In this document: positions 1 through 4,884 of the stretch, one piece after another
How the letters are laid out: each line of letters starts with the position of its first letter
Position numbering within the stretch: the stretch's first letter is position 1
Assembly (NCBI GenBank): GCA_003503945.1
Contig: DOCD01000161.1
Span: forward strand, 1-6,403
Direction: 5' to 3'
Length of the DNA: 6,403 bases
Source of the DNA: Clostridiales bacterium
GTDB taxonomy: Bacteria; Bacillota; Clostridia; Christensenellales; Borkfalkiaceae
Program-made: the position numbers and the translations under genes
Notes under the pieces: model-generated
Told to the model about the DNA's origin: nothing
Seen by the model: the letters and a program-made list of their open reading frames with translations, nothing else
The model's database searches: none

Positions 1-663
1 ATAGAAAAAGCGTGTGAAATTGCCGATAAGGCGTATGTTTCATTGCTCGGGCAAATTAAAGAGGGTATGACCGAAAACGACGTCGCTGCACTACTTGAAT
101 ATCTTATGCGCGGTTTAGGCGCAAGCGGTACAAGCTTCGATACGATCGTGGCGTTCGGTGCAAACTCGAGCGTGCCGCATCACGAAACCGGTTTTGATAA
201 GTTGAAGTTCGGTGATATAGTTCTTATCGATTTCGGGTGCAAGTTCGGCGGCTATTGCTCGGACTGTACACGTACTTTCCTTTTCGGAGACGATAATAAA
301 CACTCCGAGTTTAAAACTGCGTATTCACACGTTCTCGAAGCGCATATGCTCGTAAAAGAAAAACTTGTTTCGGGTATGACGGGTAAAGAGGCTGATTTTA
401 TTGCGAGGGATTACTTAAAGCGAAATAACCTCGATAAATTTTTCACTCATTCGCTCGGGCACGGTATCGGCATTAATATTCACGAATTCCCTCGGCTTTC
501 GTACAAAAGCGACGACGTGTTAACTGACGGAATGGTGTTTTCGGACGAGCCGGGAATTTATCTTGCGGGCAAGTACGGTATAAGGATAGAAGACAGCGTA
601 ATGCTTAAAAACGGTAAGGTGGTCAGTTTGACGGATTCCGATAAAAAATTGACCGTATTATAA
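1..663 (+). CDS. Xaa-Pro aminopeptidase, M24 family (3' part; start lies outside the window)
   Basis: The reading frame is open from base 1 and ends at TAA 661-663, giving the last 220 residues of a metallopeptidase; the N-terminal creatinase-like domain and the start are outside the window. The fragment holds the pita-bread catalytic domain with all five expected dimetal ligands in order: Asp77 (LIDFG), Asp88 (CSDCTRT), His154 (SLGHGIG), Glu183 (SDEPGIY) and Glu197 (GIRIEDS). The PHHETG segment near residue 60 and HEFPRLS near 161 supply the histidines usual in proline-specific members. Family knowledge: these cytosolic enzymes remove an N-terminal residue preceding proline. The gene lies 34 bases upstream of efp, an order common in Firmicutes (the yqhT-efp type), so the two are probably co-transcribed. 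PepQ-type prolidase is an alternative; the efp linkage favours aminopeptidase P. A TTG at 43 is in frame but is only an internal codon. Confidence 0.9.
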   Translation: MEKACEIADKAYVSLLGQIKEGMTENDVAALLEYLMRGLGASGTSFDTIVAFGANSSVPHHETGFDKLKFGDIVLIDFGCKFGGYCSDCTRTFLFGDDNKHSEFKTAYSHVLEAHMLVKEKLVSGMTGKEADFIARDYLKRNNLDKFFTHSLGHGIGINIHEFPRLSYKSDDVLTDGMVFSDEPGIYLAGKYGIRIEDSVMLKNGKVVSLTDSDKKLTVL

Positions 664-684
664 AAATTTAAACTTTGAATGAAT

Positions 685-691
685 AAAGGAG
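685..691 (+). promoter_or_regulatory. Ribosome binding site of efp
   Basis: AAAGGAG lies six bases before the ATG at 698 and fixes that codon as the efp start. It sits in the short gap after the peptidase stop, with no promoter or terminator visible between the two genes. Confidence 0.8.
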
Positions 692-697
692 ATAGTT

Positions 698-1273
698 ATG
701 GCATCTATTTTAGCAGGCGACATCAGAAAAGGCACCACGTTTGAATACAATGGTAAGGGCGTTTATACGGTAACCGAATTTCAGCACGTTAAACCCGGAA
801 AAGGCGCGGCGTTCGTCAGGACGACGCTTAAAAACGTGGTTACGGGACAAGTCCTTTCGGATATTACTTTCAACCCTACGGCAAAGCTCGAAACGGCACA
901 GGTTGAAACGAGAAAGATGACTTATTCTTATACCGACGGCGAGTTCTATTATTTTATGGATCCGGATTCGTTTGAAATGATTACGCTTAATCTCGATCAG
1001 GTAGAAGACGCGCTCAAATATATTAAGGAAAACGATAACGTAACGATAAAATTCCTTAAAGGTACGGCTTTCTCGGTTGAACCCGAAAACTTTGTCGAGC
1101 TTAAAATTACCGAGTGTGAGCCCGGCGTTAAGGGCAATACCGCGACCAACGCAATGAAAAATGCTACGGTTGAAACGGGGGCTACGATACAGGTGCCTAT
1201 GTTCGTTGAAGAGGGTGAAATTATCCGTATCGATACCCGCACCGGCGAATATATGTCAAGGGTCGGAAAATAA
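698..1273 (+). CDS. efp: Translation elongation factor P
   Basis: The 191-residue product is close to the usual 185-190. EF-P binds between the P and E sites of stalled ribosomes and speeds peptide bond formation at proline runs. Three-domain order is visible: an N-terminal KOW-like domain (about 1-65), then two OB-fold domains (about 66-128 and 129-191). The domain I tip loop reads [10 protein letters not shown], placing Lys35 where the modified lysine of E. coli EF-P lies. The C-terminal signature VDTRTGEY is present in slightly altered form as [14 protein letters not shown]. The start follows a good ribosome site. No modification gene such as epmA/epmB or ymfI is in the window, so the Lys35 modification state is unknown. 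The stop codon directly abuts the TTG start of dtd. Confidence 0.97.
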   Translation: MASILAGDIRKGTTFEYNGKGVYTVTEFQHVKPGKGAAFVRTTLKNVVTGQVLSDITFNPTAKLETAQVETRKMTYSYTDGEFYYFMDPDSFEMITLNLDQVEDALKYIKENDNVTIKFLKGTAFSVEPENFVELKITECEPGVKGNTATNAMKNATVETGATIQVPMFVEEGEIIRIDTRTGEYMSRVGK

Positions 1274-1711
1274 TTGAAGGCCGTAATTCAACGGGTTAAG
1301 CGTACTTCGCTTTCGGTAGAAGGCAAGCTTATATCGGAAATTCCTTTCGGGCTTGCGGTCTATCTCGGCGTTAAAACGGGCGACGAGGACGGTTGCGCGG
1401 CTGCCATGGCAGGCAAAATTTCAAGGCTGAGGATTTTCGAGGACGGCAACGGTAAAATGAATTTGTCGGTATCGGACGTCGGCGGCGAAGTTTTGCTTAT
1501 TTCGCAGTTTACTCTGTACGGCGATTGCTCGCACGGGAACAGACCGAGCTTCACTTTGGCAGAACGACCCGAACGCGCAAATTTTTTGTATGAAAGGACC
1601 GCGGAGGAGCTCAGGCTCTTGGGTATAACCGTAAAAAAGGGGATATTCGGCGCGGATATGAAGATAAGCCAGTTTAACGACGGACCCGTAACAATAATTT
1701 ACGAAATATGA
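1274..1711 (+). CDS. dtd: D-aminoacyl-tRNA deacylase
   Basis: The 145-residue product matches the family's usual length. DTD hydrolyses D-amino acids (and mischarged glycine) from tRNA, so it proofreads chirality in the cytosol as a homodimer. Both hallmark motifs are present: SQFTLYGD at 77-84 and NDGPVT at 135-140, the latter containing the Gly-cisPro pair that forms the active site across the dimer. The start is TTG at 1274, immediately after the efp TAA with no spacer; it is chosen because the family begins M(R/K)AVIQRV and the encoded order from this codon is exactly that. Only a weak AGGG at 1259-1262, inside efp, could serve as ribosome site, so translation is probably coupled to efp. 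An intrinsic terminator starts at the stop codon. Confidence 0.96.
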   Translation: MKAVIQRVKRTSLSVEGKLISEIPFGLAVYLGVKTGDEDGCAAAMAGKISRLRIFEDGNGKMNLSVSDVGGEVLLISQFTLYGDCSHGNRPSFTLAERPERANFLYERTAEELRLLGITVKKGIFGADMKISQFNDGPVTIIYEI

Positions 1712-1737
1712 AAAAGGGCGAATTTGAGCCCTTTTTT
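1711..1737 (+). terminator. Intrinsic terminator after dtd
   Basis: AAAAAGGGC (1711-1719) pairs with GCCCTTTTT (1728-1736) around an 8-base loop and runs into T residues. It begins at the last base of the dtd stop codon and should end the peptidase-efp-dtd transcript. It also covers the first codons of the longest possible frame of the next gene, which argues that this gene starts further down. Confidence 0.85.
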
Positions 1738-1746
1738 GTCTTAGCT

Positions 1747-2289
1747 ATGAAAATATTAAAGCATTTTATAACGATTACCCGTCACCGTCATCTGGTTATT
1801 AAGAACTGTTTCAGGGTCGGGCTGATACGTCAAGGGCTGACGCACGATTTGTCGAAGTACGGATTTTCGGAGTTCTGGGCGGGTGCGAAATATTATCAGG
1901 GCAGCCGCAGCCCGCAGGCGAGGGAAAGGGAAGTTTTGGGGTATTCCGCCGCATGGCTTCACCATAAGGGCAGAAATAAGCATCACTTCGAATACTGGAC
2001 GGACTTTGCGGACGGAAGAAAAGTTTACGTCAAAATGCCGTCCGAATATTTTGCCGAAATGATTTGCGATCGCGTTGCCGCCAGTAAAATATATTTAAAA
2101 AAAGCTTATACCGACGCGTCGCCTTTGGAATATTTTCTTGACAAAACCGATAAAGACGGTATGAACGATGAAACGCTTAAGGACCTTGAATATTTTTTGA
2201 CTATGCTCAAAGAAAAAGGCGAAAAGTATATGTTCAGGCAGCTTAAAAAGTTTGTTAAAGATAGCAAAAATAAAGGGAAACGCGCGTAA
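1747..2289 (+). CDS. DUF5662-like protein of unknown function
   Basis: The function is not known. From the ATG at 1747 the product has 180 residues, starting MKILKHFITITRHRH, which resembles the N-terminus of DUF5662 proteins as I remember them. His/Asp/Glu-rich signatures are clear: LTHDLSKYGFSEFW (31-44, His33-Asp34), LHHKGRNKHHFEYW (71-84; His72, His73, His79, His80, Glu82) and AEMICDR (103-109, Glu104 and Asp108). They look like a buried metal site reminiscent of HD-type hydrolases, which is inference. The C-terminus is a lysine-rich helix. The frame stays open back to an ATG at 1708, adding 13 residues, but that extension lies inside the dtd terminator hairpin. Neither start has a convincing ribosome site, so the start is uncertain. 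The stop codon is inside the terminator stem shared with the convergent gene. Confidence 0.7.
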   Translation: MKILKHFITITRHRHLVIKNCFRVGLIRQGLTHDLSKYGFSEFWAGAKYYQGSRSPQAREREVLGYSAAWLHHKGRNKHHFEYWTDFADGRKVYVKMPSEYFAEMICDRVAASKIYLKKAYTDASPLEYFLDKTDKDGMNDETLKDLEYFLTMLKEKGEKYMFRQLKKFVKDSKNKGKRA

Positions 2290-2310
2290 GATTTACGCGC
2301 GTTCCTTTTA
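2279..2310. terminator. Bidirectional intrinsic terminator between convergent genes
   Basis: A perfect 11-bp stem, AACGCGCGTAA (2279-2289) with TTACGCGCGTT (2293-2303), encloses the loop GAT. CCTTTTATTTT follows on the plus strand; on the minus strand the hairpin is followed by TCCCTTTATTTTT. It can therefore end both the DUF5662-like gene (whose TAA is in the stem) and the minus-strand ferritin-like gene (whose stop is at 2308-2310). Confidence 0.85.
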
Positions 2311-3561
2311 TTTTGTCCTTGAAATCGAGGTATTGTCGCATTCTCTGTTGCGCAGTTCCTTGACAGGGTGTTCCTTATCCTGATAGCGGTAATCTCTGCC
2401 GAGCCGCTCAATCGCTTTTTGTATAACGATGTGGGAGGGGTTCTTTTCGGGGTCGCCCGACATAAATTTCTGGTAATCGAAATATCTGTGGTCGTCGGGA
2501 ATCTTCCTTATATCTTTGAAATCGCGTATTTGCTGAGTATTGTCTGCGGTAAGCCGTATAGTTTCTTCGAGGACTTTACGGATATATTCCTTATTGCCGC
2601 CTAATTTTAAGAGCTTAGGGAATTCGCCGTCGCCGCAAACCGATTCAAAAGTTTTATTTTCAAACTTTTTCAGAAGCTTAGCTGCGGTTTTAAGATGCGC
2701 AACTTCCATTTTAAAATGCTCTTCCCAGATTTTCTTTATAAAATCCACGCTTTCGTCCTGCATTGCTGAATAGTAAAGCCAACATTCGCAATATTCGTGC
2801 ATAACCCACTGTTCAAGCCAGCTTAAATTCGGGTCTTTAAGACTTTCGTATTGAGTTACGTGCGCTTCTTCAATCATTGCGATTTCTGCATAAAGTTTTC
2901 TACCCAAATCGTTTTTGTACCATTGCGCGATATTCATATAATAGTTCATAGTCTGTTGTTCAGCAGCGGTTATCGTGCCGGCTACAAGTTTGCTGTACAA
3001 ATCGGCTTTTTCGGCGTTCATGTGCGGAGATACGTCGTCGGAGGGGTAGCGGTGTTCGGCGATAGTGGGTCTGCCGGGCATAATTTCTGTAAACTTACCC
3101 ACGAGGATATCCGCGTCTTCGCCTTTGTCCATTTTCAGAAGATTAGCGTAACGGTAAAGGTGGTCGAAGTCTTCGAGTAAAGCAAAATTTAACGCTTTGA
3201 TATTTGCCGCATCTTTTTCATGGCGCGCAAGTACTGCCGTGAGGTCTACGGCGAGCTGTTCGTACGCAATGGTTGTTTCGAGTATGCTCTCGTTTATAGG
3301 TTTTAAACAACTGATACGCTTTTGCTGTTGCTGTTCCTGACGGCGCACGACCGCAAGAGTGGTAAGGATTTCGGGTTCGTCACAATGGCGTGCAAATTGG
3401 TGCATAAACCATTGAGATTCGAATTCAGTACCGTTCATAAGAATGACTCGCGTTTTGGTATACGGTGAAGTGTTTTTCTTATTGTAGCTTTTAGGATACA
3501 TCTTTTTCAGCGGTAAAAAACTGTTTTCCAGACTTTTTGATTTTTCTTTTATAGGGTTCAT
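2308..3561 (-). CDS. Predicted ferritin-like (diiron-type) helical protein, 417 aa
   Basis: I do not recognise a named family. The start chosen is the ATG at 3561-3559 (minus strand) because GGAGG lies six bases before it; an in-frame ATG 15 bases upstream precedes that ribosome site and is unlikely. Numbered from this start, about residues 95-300 are long helices with repeated carboxylate/histidine patterns: YEQLAVDL (Glu101), LLEDFDHLYRY (Glu130, His134), EIAMIEEAHVTQYESL (Glu226, Glu231, His234), MHEYCECW (Glu256, Glu259) and WEEHFKMEVAHL (Glu281, His282, Glu286, His289). The EExH pattern and paired E/H helices suggest a ferritin/rubrerythrin-like four-helix metal site; this is inference. 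The N-terminal 40 residues are basic and Ser/Asn-rich, followed by a glutamine run near 75-80. No signal peptide or membrane segment is seen. The C-terminal 120 residues are charged and unassigned. A monocistronic gene. Confidence 0.8.
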   Translation of the reverse strand: MNPIKEKSKSLENSFLPLKKMYPKSYNKKNTSPYTKTRVILMNGTEFESQWFMHQFARHCDEPEILTTLAVVRRQEQQQQKRISCLKPINESILETTIAYEQLAVDLTAVLARHEKDAANIKALNFALLEDFDHLYRYANLLKMDKGEDADILVGKFTEIMPGRPTIAEHRYPSDDVSPHMNAEKADLYSKLVAGTITAAEQQTMNYYMNIAQWYKNDLGRKLYAEIAMIEEAHVTQYESLKDPNLSWLEQWVMHEYCECWLYYSAMQDESVDFIKKIWEEHFKMEVAHLKTAAKLLKKFENKTFESVCGDGEFPKLLKLGGNKEYIRKVLEETIRLTADNTQQIRDFKDIRKIPDDHRYFDYQKFMSGDPEKNPSHIVIQKAIERLGRDYRYQDKEHPVKELRNRECDNTSISRTK

Positions 3562-3562
3562 A

Positions 3563-3572
3563 ATCAGCCTCC
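3563..3572 (-). promoter_or_regulatory. Ribosome binding site deciding the start of the ferritin-like gene
   Basis: On the minus strand the bases read GCGGAGGCTGATTATG. GGAGG is six bases before the ATG at 3561-3559, so that codon and not the upstream ATG at 3576-3574 is the likely start. Confidence 0.75.
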
Positions 3573-3612
3573 GCATAAATTTTTAACTATCGCAATTATT
3601 TTTAATCATTTT

Positions 3613-3633
3613 AATGCAATTTTGCTTTGCATT
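3613..3633. promoter_or_regulatory. Inverted repeat in the divergent intergenic region (possible operator)
   Basis: AATGCAA (3613-3619) and TTGCATT (3627-3633) form a perfect 7-bp inverted repeat around 7 central bases. The right arm overlaps the -35 element of the tRNA-Gly promoter, and the repeat lies 50-70 bases upstream of the divergent ferritin-like gene. It could bind a dimeric regulator; AT-rich chance is the alternative. Confidence 0.3.
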
Positions 3634-3654
3634 TTTAATTTTTTGTGGTAATAT
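3627..3654 (+). promoter_or_regulatory. Sigma-A-like promoter of the tRNA-Gly locus
   Basis: TTGCAT (3627-3632) and TAATAT (3649-3654) are separated by 16 bases. Transcription would begin near 3661, about 16 bases before the first tRNA-like unit. The aberrant first copy is therefore promoter-proximal and would be transcribed ahead of the complete tRNA. Confidence 0.6.
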
Positions 3655-3676
3655 TAATAAGTAGACAACAAAAAAT

Positions 3677-3768
3677 GCAGGTGTCGCCTAGCGGTATGGC
3701 GTCAGCTTCCCAAGCTGATTTCGGCGGTTCGTGCAGAGCCACCGTGCGAAGCACGGTACTACCGTCAC
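3677..3768 (+). pseudogene. Aberrant tRNA-Gly(CCC) copy with a 26-base T-loop insert and defective acceptor
   Basis: The first 51 bases (3677-3727) are identical to the complete tRNA at 3791-3841: acceptor strand GCAGGTG, D-arm, and anticodon stem-loop with CCC at 3709-3711. The T-stem (GCGGT 3724-3728 with ACCGT 3761-3765) can still form. The T-loop, however, reads TCG (3729-3731), a 26-base insert (3732-3757), then ACT (3758-3760). The insert contains a perfect 7-bp hairpin, ACCGTGC-GAA-GCACGGT (3741-3757). The 3' acceptor strand keeps only CAC (3766-3768); the next bases AACG do not pair with GCAG, and no CCA is encoded. It is unlikely to yield a chargeable tRNA. It may be a pseudogene, a tRNA hit by a small element, or a tRNA-like leader RNA. 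The sequence fact is firm; the role is unknown. Confidence 0.85.
3732..3757 (+). repeat. 26-base hairpin insert in the T-loop of tRNA-Gly copy 1
   Basis: The insert lies between the G57 and A58 equivalents. Its right part is the hairpin ACCGTGC-GAA-GCACGGT, whose apex is GCGAAGC, the sequence known to form an exceptionally stable DNA mini-hairpin. The insert at 3933-3981 also contains GCGAAGC, and the Arg insert has the related GCGTAGC, but this one lacks their CTGCCG palindrome. Confidence 0.6.
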
Positions 3769-3790
3769 AACGGGAGAAAAAACAGAATAT

Positions 3791-3865
3791 GCAGGTGTCG
3801 CCTAGCGGTATGGCGTCAGCTTCCCAAGCTGATTTCGGCGGGTCCGACTCCCGTCACCTGCTCCA
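3791..3865 (+). tRNA. tRNA-Gly(CCC)
   Basis: A complete 75-base tRNA with encoded CCA. The acceptor stem is GCAGGTG/CACCTGC with discriminator T (3862) and CCA 3863-3865. The D-arm contains GG in the loop. The anticodon stem TCAGC/GCTGA holds loop TTCCCAA with anticodon CCC at 3823-3825, reading GGG. The T-stem is GCGGG/CCCGT, with a G-T wobble as the outermost pair. The T-loop is TCCGACT: position 55 is C instead of the almost universal T that becomes pseudouridine. It lies between two aberrant tRNA-derived units and is followed at once by a terminator. It is the only intact tRNA fully inside the window. Confidence 0.95.
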
Positions 3866-3896
3866 AAAATCAGTCGCTTTTTGGCGACTGATTTTC
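3866..3896 (+). terminator. Hairpin terminator directly after tRNA-Gly
   Basis: A 12-bp stem pairs AAAATCAGTCGC (3866-3877) with GCGACTGATTTT (3884-3895) around a six-base T-rich loop. The downstream T-run is only the TTTT inside the stem, so termination may be partial. Read-through would carry transcription into the third tRNA-like unit. Confidence 0.7.
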
Positions 3897-3900
3897 TGTA

Positions 3901-4000
3901 ACGGGTGACGTAACGGGAAAAGATGGGGTACGTAGAGCGAAGCGAACCCTGCCGAGGGTTCCCGTAATCGGGAAACGGCAGACTCCCGTCACCTGCTCCA
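3901..4000 (+). pseudogene. tRNA-Gly-like minihelix: 3' end with CCA and a palindromic insert, no anticodon arm
   Basis: Bases 3982-4000 repeat exactly the 3' end of the complete tRNA-Gly (3847-3865): end of T-loop, T-stem strand CCCGT, acceptor strand CACCTGC, T and CCA. A partner is present upstream: ACGGGTGACG (3901-3910) pairs over nine positions (3902-3910 with 3987-3995, one G-T) with the acceptor/T-stem strand. ATGGG (3923-3927) can alternatively serve as the T-stem partner. D and anticodon arms are absent, replaced by about 15 bases. The loop carries the 49-base palindromic insert described separately. It could be a tRNA decayed by deletion after insertion, or an RNA that mimics the acceptor/T minihelix recognised by RNase P and CCA enzyme. 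The sequence identity is firm; expression is inference. Confidence 0.65.
3933..3981 (+). repeat. Palindromic T-loop insert, Gly copy
   Basis: The insert begins with TAGAGCGAAGCGAACC and then forms an imperfect palindrome. CTGCCG (3949-3954) pairs with CGGCAG (3976-3981), and TTCCCG (3959-3964) with CGGGAA (3969-3974), around loop TAAT. The arms are separated by an asymmetric bulge, AGGG against A. The arms CTGCCGAGGGTTCCC and GGGAAACGGCAGA recur unchanged in the tRNA-Arg insert at 6286-6333. The element sits just before the A58 equivalent of the tRNA T-loop in both places. Confidence 0.8.
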
Positions 4001-4023
4001 CGCCGTTATCCGACGGATTTACG

Positions 4024-4050
4024 AAAAAGACAGCTTTCGCTGTCTTTTTT
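4024..4050 (+). terminator. Intrinsic terminator closing the tRNA-Gly locus
   Basis: GACAGC (4029-4034) and GCTGTC (4039-4044) with loop TTTC are extended by A5/T5 pairing and followed by T residues to 4050. It isolates the tRNA-Gly locus from proBA. Confidence 0.9.
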
Positions 4051-4071
4051 ACTTTGACGTATTAAGTCTTG

Positions 4072-4100
4072 TTGACTAAAAATACGATTTATAATATAAT
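4072..4100 (+). promoter_or_regulatory. Promoter of proBA
   Basis: TTGACT (4072-4077) and TATAAT (4095-4100) are spaced by 17 bases, close to a perfect sigma-A consensus. A second TATAAT overlaps at 4090-4095 but its best upstream partner (TTGTTG, 15-base spacer) is weaker. Initiation near 4107 would leave a leader of about 10 bases, starting inside the ribosome site GGAGGG (4106-4111). No room is left for a riboswitch or T-box. Confidence 0.75.
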
Positions 4101-4116
4101 TAAACGGAGGGTAACT

Positions 4117-4884
4117 ATGAGGCTTATTATCAAAATAGGGACGTCGACTTTGACGCATCCTTCCGGTAGATTAAATATCAGGCTTGTCGGGCAATTATGC
4201 AGAGTAATAAGCGATTTAAAAAACGCAGGGCACGAAGTTGTTCTCGTTTCGTCCGGTGCAATAGGGATGGGTGTCGGTAAGCTCAATTTGTCTTCACGGC
4301 CGACTGATATGCCCACCAAACAGGCGGCGGCTGCAGTGGGTCAGTGCGAGCTTATGTACGTGTATGACAAACTTTTTTCCGAATACAATCATACGGTCGC
4401 TCAAATACTCATAACGGGTGAAGACGTGCAGAACGCTTTACGGCGTGAGCATTTTGAAAATACAATTTTTAAACTGCTCGAGCTCAACGCTTTGCCGATT
4501 ATTAACGAAAACGACACCGTTTCCACGGAAGAGATTACGGTTGGAGACAATGATACGTTAGCGGCTATCGTAGCCGTAAGCGTAAATGCGGATTTGCTTG
4601 TACTGTTAAGCGATATAGACGGTTTATATTCGGCAGATCCCAAAAAGGACGTATGCGCTCAGTTAATTCCCGTTGTGGAAGCTATTGACGAGAACATTGT
4701 TTCGCTCGCGGGAGGTGCGGGCAGTTCGTTCGGGACGGGAGGAATGGCTACCAAGCTTAAAGCGGCGAAAATTTGTACCGATAACGCAATAGATATGGTA
4801 ATTACGAACGGGGCTTACCCTGAAAATTTATATAAAGCAGTAGAAGGAATAAATACGGGAACGAGGTTTTTAAGTAAAAAATGA
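4117..4884 (+). CDS. proB: Glutamate 5-kinase (gamma-glutamyl kinase), short form
   Basis: The 255-residue enzyme phosphorylates glutamate to gamma-glutamyl phosphate, the first step of proline synthesis. The whole length is an amino-acid-kinase domain: KIGTSTLTH (Lys6) and VSSGAIGMG (44-52) for phosphate binding, IINENDTVS (128-136), GDNDTLAA (143-150), LLSDIDGLY (163-171) and the nucleotide-site signature GTGGMATKLKAA (206-217). It lacks the C-terminal PUA domain that brings E. coli ProB to about 367 residues; short forms are known. The start is the ATG at 4117 after GGAGGG; the frame is open further upstream from a TTG at 4069, but that runs through the promoter. The stop overlaps the proA start (ATGA), so the two are translationally coupled, and the labile intermediate can be passed on. 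Feedback regulation by proline is expected from the family. Confidence 0.96.
   Translation: MRLIIKIGTSTLTHPSGRLNIRLVGQLCRVISDLKNAGHEVVLVSSGAIGMGVGKLNLSSRPTDMPTKQAAAAVGQCELMYVYDKLFSEYNHTVAQILITGEDVQNALRREHFENTIFKLLELNALPIINENDTVSTEEITVGDNDTLAAIVAVSVNADLLVLLSDIDGLYSADPKKDVCAQLIPVVEAIDENIVSLAGGAGSSFGTGGMATKLKAAKICTDNAIDMVITNGAYPENLYKAVEGINTGTRFLSKK

Noticed and set aside
2368..3180. Plus-strand open frames opposite the ferritin-like gene
   Set aside because: They are antisense shadows; the minus-strand frame is longer, has a GGAGG site and coherent helical motifs.
3677..3840. CRISPR-like direct repeats
   Set aside because: There are only two long copies, which are a tRNA; no short regularly spaced repeats or cas genes are present.
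3645..3908. Open frame with a repeated peptide (MQVSPSGMASASQADFGGS twice)
   Set aside because: It is a translation of the duplicated tRNA-Gly sequence; the repeat is explained by the two tRNA copies and there is no ribosome site.
3677..4000. Permuted tRNA or two-piece tmRNA
   Set aside because: The 3' part lies after, not before, the 5' part; there is no tag-coding frame or tRNA-Ala-like acceptor, and an intact tRNA-Gly lies between the parts.
3791..4000. attL/attR of a prophage or integrative island in tRNA-Gly
   Set aside because: The repeated 3' segments are only about 135 bases apart with no integrase or cargo, and the duplicated 5' part is not typical of integration scars.
4072..4116. 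Proline-related riboswitch or T-box before proB
   Set aside because: The space between promoter and start codon is too short for any structured leader.
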